Source: Gemmatimonadota bacterium (GTDB lineage Bacteria; Gemmatimonadota; Gemmatimonadetes; Gemmatimonadales; GWC2-71-9). Taken from it: a stretch of DNA of 39,386 nt. The notes under the pieces were generated by a model. It was given only the letters and a program-made list of their open reading frames with translations, did no database searches and had not been told where the DNA came from. The position numbers and the translations under genes are program-made. The stretch spans positions 1-39,386 of the forward strand of contig QHUC01000002.1 of the NCBI GenBank assembly GCA_003221045.1, read 5' to 3'. This document shows, piece after piece, positions 15,393 to 23,804 of this stretch. Within the stretch, counting starts at the first letter, position 1. Each line of letters starts with the position of its first letter.

Positions 15393-16772
15393 TTACGGCT
15401 GAACCCCGAACTTTCTGAGTCGATAGCGCAACGTATCCCGGGAGATCCCGAGGCGTTGCGCCGCCTTCGTCTGGTTGCCACCCGCGTCGCGCATCGCCCG
15501 CTCGATCATCGCCTTTTCCCAATGCGCGAGGTCCACTCCCTGGGGCGGCAGCGAGGGTTGCCCGACGGCGTGCGGTTCGGCGGACGAGCCGTGATCGGGG
15601 CTCGTGAGCGAGAGATGCTCGACCTCGAGGGTCGGTCCGCGGCTCCAGAGCACCGCGCGCTCGATCACGTGGCTCAGCTCGCGTACGTTGCCGGGCCAGG
15701 GGTAGGAGAGGAGCAGCTCGCGAGCGGGGGCGCTGATGTCGCGCACGCTGCGCCCGTACTTGGCATTGAGCAGACGGAGGAAGTGCTCGGTGAGGAGCAC
15801 GACGTCTTCGCCCCGGTCGCGTAACGGTGGGACGTGGAGCACGATCACCGCGAGCCTGAAGTAAAGATCCGAGCGGAACCGCTCGCGCTGGACCTCTCGC
15901 TCGAGGTCGCGGTTGGTGGCCGCGATGATGCGCACATCGATCTTCCGCTCCCGGACGCTGCCCACGCGCCGGACGGCGCGGTCCTCGATCGCGCGCAACA
16001 GCTTCCCCTGCACCGACAGATCGACGTCGCCAATCTCGTCGAGAAACAGGAATCCCCCCTCCCCTGCCTCGAACAGTCCCGGCTTCGACTCCTTGGCATC
16101 GGTAAACGCGCCCCGCTCATAGCCGAACAGCTCGGCCTCCATGAGCGTCGCCGGAATGGCCGTGCAGTTGACCTCGATGAACGGTTTGGCGGCCCGCACA
16201 CCGGACGCGTGGATCGCGCGCGCGAGGAGACCTTTGCCGGTCCCCGTTTCCCCCGTGAGCAGCACCGGGGGCGTGTCCGCCAGCTCGGCGAGCTGGCGGG
16301 CCCGCTCGAGGACGGCCCGGGCGGCGGGCGACTGTCCCACCATGGTCGCGAATCCGACGTCCTCGGTGGCCCGGCGACGATAGTAGGAAAGCTCCTGCTT
16401 GAGCTGGCGGTTCTCGCGCGCGCGGTCGGCCAGGAGCTTCAGCTCCTCCAGATCCACGGGCTTCTTGACGTAGTCGAAGGCACCGAGCTTCACCGCCTCC
16501 ACCGCGCCTTCGATCGAGCCGTAGGCGGTCAGCATGATGACCGGGAGGACGGGATCGAACTCGCGGATCCGCTTCAGGAGATCGATCCCGCTCATCCCCG
16601 GCAACCGAACGTCCGCGAACACGACATCCGGTTGCAGGCGCTCGAGCAGCTCGAGGGCCTGCTCACCCGAGCCCGTGACTTCGGCCTCGTAGCCGTGGTC
16701 CAGCAGAAAGGCTTTGGCGGACCGGGCAAGGGTCTGTTCGTCGTCGACGATCAGGACGGTGGAGCCGTTCAT
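15393..16772 (-). CDS. NtrC-family sigma-54-dependent response regulator, likely pqq activator
   Basis: 459 residues. The receiver domain (1-120) has the acidic pair DDE at 10-12, phospho-acceptor Asp54 (VVFADVRLPGMSG), Thr82 and Lys104. The AAA+ domain (about 143-375) has Walker A GETGTGKG at 174-181, the sigma-54 loop GAFTDA at 221-226 (variant of GAFTGA, common in this family), Walker B FLFLDE at 241-246, and NRDLEREV and RFRSDLYFRLAV. The C-terminal Fis-type helix-turn-helix is GGNQTKAAQRLGISRDTLRY. It overlaps the kinase stop by 4 bp (ATGA), and downstream lies the sigma-54 promoter of pqqA with two palindromes. Controlling pqqABCDE is a strong inference. Confidence 0.93.
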   Translation of the reverse strand: MNGSTVLIVDDEQTLARSAKAFLLDHGYEAEVTGSGEQALELLERLQPDVVFADVRLPGMSGIDLLKRIREFDPVLPVIMLTAYGSIEGAVEAVKLGAFDYVKKPVDLEELKLLADRARENRQLKQELSYYRRRATEDVGFATMVGQSPAARAVLERARQLAELADTPPVLLTGETGTGKGLLARAIHASGVRAAKPFIEVNCTAIPATLMEAELFGYERGAFTDAKESKPGLFEAGEGGFLFLDEIGDVDLSVQGKLLRAIEDRAVRRVGSVRERKIDVRIIAATNRDLEREVQRERFRSDLYFRLAVIVLHVPPLRDRGEDVVLLTEHFLRLLNAKYGRSVRDISAPARELLLSYPWPGNVRELSHVIERAVLWSRGPTLEVEHLSLTSPDHGSSAEPHAVGQPSLPPQGVDLAHWEKAMIERAMRDAGGNQTKAAQRLGISRDTLRYRLRKFGVQP

Positions 16773-17539
16773 GCGGGCTGCCGCGCCGCCGCGGGCGCCG
16801 GTGTCAGAGCGGGTGTCGCATCGCCCGCGCTCGGCAGCCAGATGCGAACCGTGGTGCCGTGCGCCACGACACTGGTGATGCTGAGCCGGCCGCCGGTCTC
16901 CTCGACGTAGCGCTTGGCGATCGCCAGCCCGAGGCCCGTGCCCTCGGCCCGCGTCGTGAAGAACGGCTCACACACGTTGGCCAGGACCTCGGGGGCGATG
17001 CCACCGCCCGAGTCGGTGATCGTGAGGGCGACGCCGTCGGTGCCGCCATCGCTCGGCTCGCATCGCCCCTCGATGGAGAGTCGACCACCCTCGGGAGGCA
17101 TCGCGTCGAGCGCGTTGGAGACGATTTCAGTCAGTGTTTGCTCCAGGCGCATTGGGTCCACGCGCACGTCGGGAAGCGTGGGCGCGAGGCTCACGACGAG
17201 CTCGACGCGGCGCTCCCGCAGGAGCTCGGCGATGCCGCCGAGCGCCGCCTCGACCATCACCCGCACGCTTTCGCGCAGCGGATGAAACGGAGCGGGGCGC
17301 GAGAACGCGAGGAGGTGCGTGATCCGGAGATCGAGGCGGTCCACCTGCTCGATGATCGCGTTGAGCTGCTCGCGCGCCGCGGGCGCGTCCACGCGGTGCC
17401 GGGCCAGCTGGGCCGCGGCGCGCAGGCTCGCGAGCGGATTCCGCAGTCCGTGCGCCACCGCCGCCGCCATCTGACCGATCGAGGCCAGCTTCTCGGACTG
17501 GATGAGCTGGGCGTGGAATTGACGCAACCGCTCCGTCAT
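16769..17539 (-). CDS. Histidine kinase core (NtrB-like), 3' part of a disrupted sensor gene
   Basis: 256 residues from ATG 17537-17539. H-box EKLASIGQMAAAVAHGLRNP with the phospho-His, N-box EIVSNALDAMP, G1 DSGGGIAPEV, and EPFFTTRAEGTGLGLAIAK are all intact. The same frame reads back to about 17577 as RDEIGELARSFARM, the second half of a HAMP domain, which has no start of its own. The catalytic core is therefore complete, but the membrane sensor is in another frame (next entry). If expressed alone it would be a soluble kinase. It overlaps the response regulator by 4 bp, so the pair is a cognate two-component system. Confidence 0.85.
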   Translation of the reverse strand: MTERLRQFHAQLIQSEKLASIGQMAAAVAHGLRNPLASLRAAAQLARHRVDAPAAREQLNAIIEQVDRLDLRITHLLAFSRPAPFHPLRESVRVMVEAALGGIAELLRERRVELVVSLAPTLPDVRVDPMRLEQTLTEIVSNALDAMPPEGGRLSIEGRCEPSDGGTDGVALTITDSGGGIAPEVLANVCEPFFTTRAEGTGLGLAIAKRYVEETGGRLSITSVVAHGTTVRIWLPSAGDATPALTPAPAAARQPA

Positions 17540-18134
17540 TCGCGCGAAGGACCGCGCGAGCTCCCCGATCTCGTCGCGTGATCGACCAGAGGACGCGACG
17601 CTCCGTCTCCACGATGCCTTCGACCTCGACCAGGGCGCGCTGGACGCTGAACTCCCGAGCCTTGCGGTAGATGTCCCGATTCACCGACGCGAGGGCAGGT
17701 TGCAGGCGTTCCACCAGCTGCTGGCGCGCGGTGAGGTAGGCGGCCTCGCGCCGGCCGGAATCGTAGAGCTTGAACACCGAGTCGGCCACGGATCGGATCT
17801 CGAGCTCGATCTTGCGGACGCCGTCGGCGAGGGTGACTTCGTCGGCGGGGAGCCCCGCCGTCCAGCGGTCGAGCCAGAAGTCGACCACCTGCTCCGTGAG
17901 CGGGAACTCCTGCTTGGCCGCCGGATCACCGCTCAGGTAGCGCCAGACCACCTGGGTCTGATTGAACATCGCGTCTTCCACCTCGGCGTACGTACGCGAC
18001 TGCGCCAGGCGCCCCCCGAGGCCCTCCAGCGCCTCCTGCTCCCGAGCGTTGGTCCGGATCGCATGGAGGCCGACCAACAGGGCCGGAAGGACCATGAGGG
18101 AGAAACCGAGGAGCAGTTTGCGCTGGAGGGTCAC
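17127..18134 (-). pseudogene. Sensor half of the histidine kinase, broken at TM2/HAMP
   Basis: GTG at 18132-18134 starts MTLQRKLLLGFSLMVLPALL, one N-terminal membrane helix, followed by about 160 residues of a helical periplasmic sensor (TYAEVEDAMFNQTQVVWRYL through VNRDIYRKAREFSVQRALVE). The similarity stops at VETERRVLWSI near 17585, where a second membrane helix should begin. After this the frame is nonsense to 17127. The kinase frame resumes as RDEIGELARSF. TM2 and the first HAMP helix (roughly 50-70 residues) are absent and the frame changes, so this is a deletion with frameshift rather than a single-base slip. It could be a real lesion or an assembly error. Confidence 0.75.
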
Positions 18135-18295
18135 GAGGCAGACGCCAGGAGTCGCGACATGGTTGGAATTCTAGCGCACATACCCGCAAGCCGCCCTGGG
18201 GAGGGCACTGCTACGGCTTTATCCCATGACCCCACTCGCGGCGACGAAGGCCGGCGACAGAGTGATACCCTCCCGATACCCTCGACGGGGGCATA

Positions 18296-19468
18296 TCATC
18301 CGATAGATCCTAGGACTTCCTCCAGCACGTTCAAAGTCCGGTCAACAATGGCCTCGTCGTGCGCCAGCGACACGAAATTGTACGCCGTCCGCTTGAACAA
18401 GAGTCCTCGTCCGGCGCAGCCACGGGCCACGTCCGCCGACACCTGATCGCTCGCGAAGTGCAGGAAGCACATCTCCGCGATCCCGCCCACGCCGGTCACG
18501 AGATCGGCGTGCTTGCGGTGCAAGCGATGGAGCCCGTGCAGCAACCGCGTGCCCATGCGGTGGAGGTGGCCGCACACGTCGTCGCGGACCATGACCTCGA
18601 GCGTGGCTCGCGCCGCCGCAAGCGCTACGGCCTCGGTGGCCAGCGTGGATGAGATCCACGTCCGGGCCGATCCAGCCATTACGTCCGCTCGTCCACCGAC
18701 GACAGCCAGCGGGAAGCCGTTCGCGAGCGCCTTGCCGAGCACAGCGAGGTCGGGGCGCACGCCGTAGCGCTCAGCGGCGCCGCCGATCGCCAACCGGAAC
18801 GCGGTCTTGATCTCGTCGAAGACGAGCACCGCCCCGGCACGCGTCGTTTCCACCCTCACGGTTTCGAGCCACTCATGCGTGGGCTCGATGACGACCACGG
18901 GCTCGACGACCACTGCGGCCAGGCGGTCGCCCGCGTCCCGAATCAACCGCCGGCTGGCCTCCACATCGTTGAACGGAATCTCGGCGTACAATGCCCGGGT
19001 CCCGGCGGGCACTCCCTCGCCTGCCTGGCACCAGTCGAGCCATCCGTGATAGCCGCAACCCAATACGCGGTCCCGCCCGGTGGCGACCCGTGCCAGGCGC
19101 ACCGCGGCCGCTACCGCCTCGGCTCCCGTCTTCAAGAAGCGCACGCGCTCGAGCCAGGGGATGCGCATCGCGAGCACCTCGGCGAGCTCCTCTTCGATCA
19201 CCGGTGGCAATGGCCCGACCACCCCGGCCGCCATCGCTTGCTCGGCGGCGCGGTTCACCTCCGGATGGCCGTACCCGAGCGCCACGGCGCCGAGCGCCAT
19301 GACGTAGTCCGTGTACTCGCGGCCGTTCGCATCCCACACGCGGCAGCCCGACGCGCGCGTCAGCCGTGTCGGAAGTCCTTCGACCTCGTCCGGCGTCGCC
19401 GCGCCGAACAGGGCGTCGGGCCGCTTGCTACCGGTCGACGTGAAGCCCGGAACGCGCCAGTCGCTCAC
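18296..19468 (-). CDS. Class III PLP aminotransferase, glutamate-1-semialdehyde aminomutase-like
   Basis: 390 residues from a GTG. The family blocks are present: GCRVWDANGREYTDYVMALG, VRFLKTGAEAVAAAVRLAR, GCGYHGWLDW, VVVEPVVV, LVFDEIKTAFRLAIGG with the cofactor Asp, and AVLGKALANGFPLAVVGG with the PLP Lys. It resembles GSA aminomutase-like enzymes found in secondary or sugar metabolism rather than the haem HemL itself; HemL-type 'SGTEA' is replaced by KTGAEA. The start overlaps the TrmJ-like gene by 41 bp, making it the last gene of the run from 25249. The 160 bp between it and the sensor kinase holds no gene. Confidence 0.85.
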   Translation of the reverse strand: MSDWRVPGFTSTGSKRPDALFGAATPDEVEGLPTRLTRASGCRVWDANGREYTDYVMALGAVALGYGHPEVNRAAEQAMAAGVVGPLPPVIEEELAEVLAMRIPWLERVRFLKTGAEAVAAAVRLARVATGRDRVLGCGYHGWLDWCQAGEGVPAGTRALYAEIPFNDVEASRRLIRDAGDRLAAVVVEPVVVIEPTHEWLETVRVETTRAGAVLVFDEIKTAFRLAIGGAAERYGVRPDLAVLGKALANGFPLAVVGGRADVMAGSARTWISSTLATEAVALAAARATLEVMVRDDVCGHLHRMGTRLLHGLHRLHRKHADLVTGVGGIAEMCFLHFASDQVSADVARGCAGRGLLFKRTAYNFVSLAHDEAIVDRTLNVLEEVLGSIG

Positions 19469-20174
19469 CGTACTTCACCACCTCGATTGCGATTGCCCGC
19501 AGCAGTTTCGCCTCCCGCTCATCGAGCGGCGCGCGATGCAGCACCTCGCGCAGCGTCCGCATCACGCCCTCGGCCTGGCGCGTCTTGAAGAAGTCGATCA
19601 CGCCGAGCGCCGCCTCGGCGTCCCCGAACAGCCGCTCCAGGTCCGCGACCGTCGCCGGCTGGCCCTCCCGCCGCGGCGCCTTGAACGGCCGGCCCTCGTC
19701 GCCTCGCGCCAACGCCAGCTCATACAGCATCAGCACGACGGCGTGCCCGAGGTTGAGAGACGGGTACGCCGAGCTCGTCGGAATCGTCACGACGCGGTGA
19801 CACCGGTCGAGGGCTTCGTTCGAGAGCCCTTTGTCCTCGCGCCCGAACAGCAGTGCCACCGGACCCGCCGCCGCGCGAGCGAGGATCTCCTGAGCCGCCT
19901 CCCGAGGGCGCTGGAGGTTGCGCTTGGCGGTACGGCCGCGCGCCGTGAAGCCGACCACGTGGACGCAGTCCGCCAGCGCTTCCTCGAGGCGTTCGAACCG
20001 TTGTACCCGTGCCAGCACGTCCTGGGTCTGGTGCGCGATGCCTTCGACGCGGTACGCGTCGTACTCGCGGGGCTGCACGAGCCGGAGGTCCTTGAACTCA
20101 AAATTCTTCATCGCCCGGACCACATGTGCGATGTTGACGAGATCCTGGGGCTCGTGGAGGACGACGGCGATCAT
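19428..20174 (-). CDS. SpoU/TrmH-family RNA 2'-O-methyltransferase, TrmJ type
   Basis: 248 residues from ATG 20172-20174 (MIAVVLHEPQDLVNIAHVVR). Knotted SPOUT-fold motifs: NIAHVVRAMKNF (motif 1), ALLFGREDKGLSNEALDRCH (motif 2) and IPTSSAYPSLNLGHAVVLML (motif 3). TrmJ methylates ribose 32 in tRNA anticodon loops. The usual NIGaaARAMkN has become NIAHVVRAMKN, so the exact target may differ. It overlaps the heparinase-like gene by 4 bp (ATGA) and the aminotransferase by 41 bp, an unusual position for a tRNA modification gene. A frame extension upstream to 20402 is a shadow. Confidence 0.88.
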   Translation of the reverse strand: MIAVVLHEPQDLVNIAHVVRAMKNFEFKDLRLVQPREYDAYRVEGIAHQTQDVLARVQRFERLEEALADCVHVVGFTARGRTAKRNLQRPREAAQEILARAAAGPVALLFGREDKGLSNEALDRCHRVVTIPTSSAYPSLNLGHAVVLMLYELALARGDEGRPFKAPRREGQPATVADLERLFGDAEAALGVIDFFKTRQAEGVMRTLREVLHRAPLDEREAKLLRAIAIEVVKYGERLARSGLHVDR

Positions 20175-21322
20175 CCGACGAGCTCCAAAACCCCGAAGCG
20201 CTCCGGGTCCTGACGGTCCCCGCGCAAGTAGACCCAGCCATTCCCGCCGCTCCACACCAACTGGCCACTGCGGCGCTCGCGGCCGGCCTCCATTTCGTTG
20301 ACGAGCAGATCGAACCGCAGCCGACCTCCGACGTGCGCGCGCTGCCACTCGGGCCACGCGATCGCGACGGTCACGCGATAGCCGCGGGGCGTGCGGCGCC
20401 ACCTGCCCTGCACCGCCTCCGGCAGGCCTGGTGACGCACCCGCCCCTCGACTGCGGACCGAGCCGCCGTCCGGGCTCCCCGGCACAATGAGGTAGCCCAC
20501 GGCGTCCTCGGCCTCCGGGTTGCCCAGGTATACCTGTATGCCATCGGAATGGATGTCGTCGGGCTCGTTGTCGAGATGGAGCGGCGGCGCGTCCGGAGCC
20601 CGGAAGCAGACTTCGGGTTTCGTCACCTCGACCGCCAGGTACAGTGCGTTGTCGTCCCAGGCGGTGTAGGCGACGGCGCTCAGGTCCTCCGCGCCCGGAA
20701 ACGGCTCCTCGCTGCGGCGGTACTGATCCTCGAGGTCGAGCCGGAGCGGCTCGCTCGTGTCGAAGCCGTCGAGCGATCCATCGAGCGACGGCGGCCGATT
20801 GGCCCGCAGCGCGGCGCCCACCGCGGGCGTCGGCTTGTCGAGCTCGATCAAGGGCACGAGGGGCGGCTCGGGCGCGCGCGCGCCCGCCAGGCGGATGCGT
20901 CCGCTACCGGTCTCGATTTCCCAGCCGACGGCCGTTGCCGCGTGGCGATGAACGCCCTGATCGGTCTCGACCTCGATGACGCTTCCCTTCACGCGCACGC
21001 CGCGGACGGAAGGAACGGCAATCACGGGCTCGAGCACCGACACGAAGCGCGCGGCGCGACCGGTCGCGCGCGCGAGGTAGAACGTCCGCCGCGCCGCTCC
21101 CGGCCTGCCCGGCCCCTCCGCGCGCAACAGCTCCCCCTCGAATGACAGGAAGGCGTTGAGCGCGTGCCCGGCGTCCGAGACCGTGAAGGCAACGGGCCCG
21201 GCGCCATCCGGGACGAACCGTTCCACCCGTGTGACGAATTCGTCCGCGAGATCCGCCGACGTCTCTCGCCATACCGCCCCCGCACCCATGCCCATTCCCC
21301 GGCCGAATCGAACGCATCGCAC
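20171..21322 (-). pseudogene. C-terminal part of the heparinase II/III-like protein (separate frame)
   Basis: This frame carries about 350 residues of coding-looking sequence from roughly 21270: LADEFVTRVERFVP, AGHALNAFLSFEGE, RTFYLARATG, then a carbohydrate-binding-type module (AYTAWDDNALYLAVEVTKPE, NEPDDIHSDGIQVYLGN, GYRVTVAIAWPEWQ, LRFDLLVNEMEAG) resembling CBM9-like domains. It continues the upstream gene, which loses its frame at this point. The first codons from 21322 (RCVRFGRGMGMGAG) are an out-of-frame reading of the upstream protein and not a real start. Either a ribosomal slip or a base missing from the sequence must join the two. The stop overlaps the TrmJ-like start by 4 bp. Confidence 0.7.
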
Positions 21323-22794
21323 GTCGCGTCACCCTCGGGCTGAGATGCTCGATCCAGGCGCGGTGCGTTGTGCGCCAAGGTCGAGCGATACCAGAACAGA
21401 TCGCGCGACGTGTAGGCGCCCGTTCCGGGGTCCGCAAGCCAGTGCGCGCCGCCGGCGTGCATGGTGAGGTGCAGTCGATCGGGGTGTCCGTGCCCGCCAC
21501 CGTAGCGGCCGCACTCGAGGCTCACGTAGCGGTCGCCCGCGCGCAGGACGGCGAGGCCGTGCGAGTCGAGCAACACGCTGCCGGGCGACCAGGCCGGCGC
21601 ATCGGCCGACAGCGCAGGGGACATGAACAAGAGCGCCCACCAGGAGAGCGCCGTGCGAGAGGGGGAGCGGGGAGCGGGGGGCGGCTCGAAGGGTGCGTCG
21701 GGGAGATACGATTCGAACAGCTCGGGTTTCATCACGGCACTACGATAGAGCGCCGCCAGCCAGCTCTCGAGCCGGGGGGCACCGCTCCCCGCTCTCCGCT
21801 CCCCGAGCCGCGCGAGCCCTACCTCCCACAGCTCGACGTACGCCGGCTGGGCGAGCGACACTCCGAAGCGCGCGTCCTTCCGCGCAGGAAACGTGAAATC
21901 CGGGAGGGCGGTGAGCGGGGGCGCGAGCAAGGCCGCCTGGAGCCGGGTTGAAAGCTGCCGCTCCGCGAAGACGTCGACGCCAGCGTGCCGCGCCCAGACC
22001 GCTCCCGTGAGCAGGGCGCGCAGGGCGAAGAGGTGATAGTTCTCCCCTTCGTACCACATGCCGTCCCGTCCGAAACCCCGAAGCAGATGCTCGAGCAGGC
22101 CGGTCGGGCCTTCGATGGCGCGCCTGGCGAGATCTTCGTCCTCGAACCAGGTCGCGATCGCCGCTAAGCCTGCATTGTTCCAGGTCTGGCGATTCGAGAA
22201 CCCCTCGTCGAAATCGCCGATCAGGTTCGCCGCTTCGTCGGCCACCTGCGTGACGCCCCGCGTGGTGTCGTCGTCCAGCATGCCGGCGGCACGCAGCAGG
22301 ACCGCCGCCGAGAGGTAGTGGCCGATCCAGATCGACTCGAGATACGTCGAGAAAAACAGCCGGCTCGGTCCCAGTACGTTATCCCGGTTGGGATACCGCC
22401 AGTAGCGCGCCGCGTACGCGCGCAGGATCTCCGAGGCGCGACGGGCGGCCGGCCCGTCGTCCCCGACGGCCGCGAGCGTCGCCAGGTGGGCGGCCCGCTC
22501 GGCCAGCCAGAGGTGTTGGAAGCGCGCCCAGTTGCGATCGTGACGCTCGCCGGTCACGACGTTGCCGCAGCGGGGGCAGCGGTGCTTCGCGGGACTCCAC
22601 GGATCGAACGCGAGCATTGCCCCGTCGTCGGGACAAGAGCCTCCGTCACTCGACAGAAGGGCCTTCACGTCCGGAAGGGGCGGCAGGCGCGCCAGCAGCG
22701 GTGCGGCTCGCTCGCGAAGGTGCGCGTGCAACGCGGAAAGATCGGGGGATCGGGTGATCTCCTCCCGGCGCGCGACGACCTCCTCCGCGGTCAC
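21022..22794 (-). pseudogene. Heparinase II/III-like polysaccharide lyase, N-terminal part (frameshifted)
   Basis: GTG at 22792-22794 overlaps the kinase stop (GTGA). About 505 residues are meaningful: an alpha-toroid with CPRCGNVV (zinc-ribbon-like), HDRNWARFQHLWLAERAAHL, FSTYLESIWIGHYLSAAV, SNRQTWNNAGLAAIATWF and GMWYEGENYHLFALRALL, then the beta-sandwich heparinase region with GRYGGGHGHPDRLHLTMHAG, WLADPGTGAYTS and LFWYRSTLAHNAPRLD. The family cleaves acidic polysaccharides such as heparin or alginate by elimination. After GEWAWVRGRYGE (about 21265) the frame turns to arginine-rich nonsense, and the correct continuation is in the previous entry's frame. A C5 run at 21277-21281 (G5 on the coding strand) is a likely site of the one-base change. 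No signal peptide is seen. Confidence 0.75.
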
Positions 22795-23804
22795 CACGCG
22801 CGCACACCTTGCGGCGCCCAGCGCACCGGCAGGACGGTCGCACCTGCCTCGCGGGCGGCCGCCGACGCTTGCCCCGAATCGTCCGTTGTGACGAAGAACA
22901 TCGAGCCGCCCGCGCCCGCGCCGGCGGCCTTGCCGCCGACCGTGCCGGCGGCCCGCACCACGTTCTCGAGGCGGGCCATCTCCGGTGTACACATCTCGCG
23001 ATCGAGCGCCTGCTGGTGCTTCCAGTTGTCGGAGAGGAGCGCCGCGACGCGACTCAGGTCGGCCCCCCGCAGCGCTTCGGCCATCGCGGCGGCCACGTCC
23101 TTGAGCGCGCGCAGAGCTCCGGTGATGCGCGGGTCTCCCCGCTCGTAGGCAGCCATCACGCGCGCGATGGTAGCCCCGGAGACGCGCGACGTGCCGGTGT
23201 AGCACAGCAACGTCCGCCGCTCGAGCTCGGCGGCGAACGCGGGGTCGAGCGTGATCGGCTCGACGCCGACGTCGGGGTCGCGGAACGTGAGCCGCTGAAA
23301 CCCGCCGAGCGCCGCCGCGAACTGGTCCTGCTTGCCGCCGGGGATCTTCGCCTCCACCGTCTCCAGGTACCACGCCTGTTCCGCGATCTCACGTTCCGCG
23401 AGCCGCTCCCCGCGGGCCCGCGAGAGCACCGCCACCAGCGCCACGTCCAACGCTCCGGAGCTGCCGAGACCGGACCCGGGCGGCGCGGCCGAGCGCGTGG
23501 TGAGCGTGCACGCGGCCTGAACGGGAAACATGCGTAGGGCCGCCTTGAGGAGATCGAGGCGGCCGTCGAGCACCAGCCCGCCGGCGCTCGCGCATTCGAG
23601 CTCCTGACCGAGGTCCTCGGCCACCAGCCGCATTCGTGGTCCGCCGAGCTCGACGTCGGCGCGCGCTGGCAAGGCGATCGCGGCATTCACCACAATGCCG
23701 CCCTCACGGGCGGAGAACGGCGGGACGTCCGTCCAACCGCCGGCGAAGTCGAGCCGTACCGGTGCCTCGGCGTGGAATGCGGTCGGGAGGTCGCGCCGCC
23801 TCAC
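22791..23804 (-). CDS. GHMP-family sugar kinase (heptose/fucose kinase type)
   Basis: 337 residues from a GTG overlapping the solute-binding-protein stop by 4 bp. N-terminal HAEAPVRLDFAGGWTDVPPF is the family's substrate loop. The ATP-binding GHMP motif is PPGSGLGSSGALDVALVAVL, then GGKQDQFAAALGG, and the C-terminal motif is GGKAAGAGAGGSMFFV. This pattern matches the D-glycero-manno-heptose-7-phosphate kinase/L-fucokinase branch, which phosphorylates free or phosphorylated sugars in the cytoplasm. Its place between a solute-binding lipoprotein and a heparinase-like lyase suggests it phosphorylates a sugar released from imported glycan (inference). Confidence 0.88.
   Translation of the reverse strand: MRRRDLPTAFHAEAPVRLDFAGGWTDVPPFSAREGGIVVNAAIALPARADVELGGPRMRLVAEDLGQELECASAGGLVLDGRLDLLKAALRMFPVQAACTLTTRSAAPPGSGLGSSGALDVALVAVLSRARGERLAEREIAEQAWYLETVEAKIPGGKQDQFAAALGGFQRLTFRDPDVGVEPITLDPAFAAELERRTLLCYTGTSRVSGATIARVMAAYERGDPRITGALRALKDVAAAMAEALRGADLSRVAALLSDNWKHQQALDREMCTPEMARLENVVRAAGTVGGKAAGAGAGGSMFFVTTDDSGQASAAAREAGATVLPVRWAPQGVRAW

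Noticed and set aside
16104-16121. GAFTDA in place of GAFTGA as a reason to reject sigma-54 activation by the regulator
   Set aside because: The GAFTDA variant is frequent in NtrC-family activators with otherwise complete AAA+ motifs, and the sigma-54 promoter nearby supports function.
18135-18178. Nine-codon leader frame starting ATG 18159 and ending over the sensor kinase GTG
   Set aside because: It overlaps the start as GTGA but has no ribosome site, and short open frames are common here.
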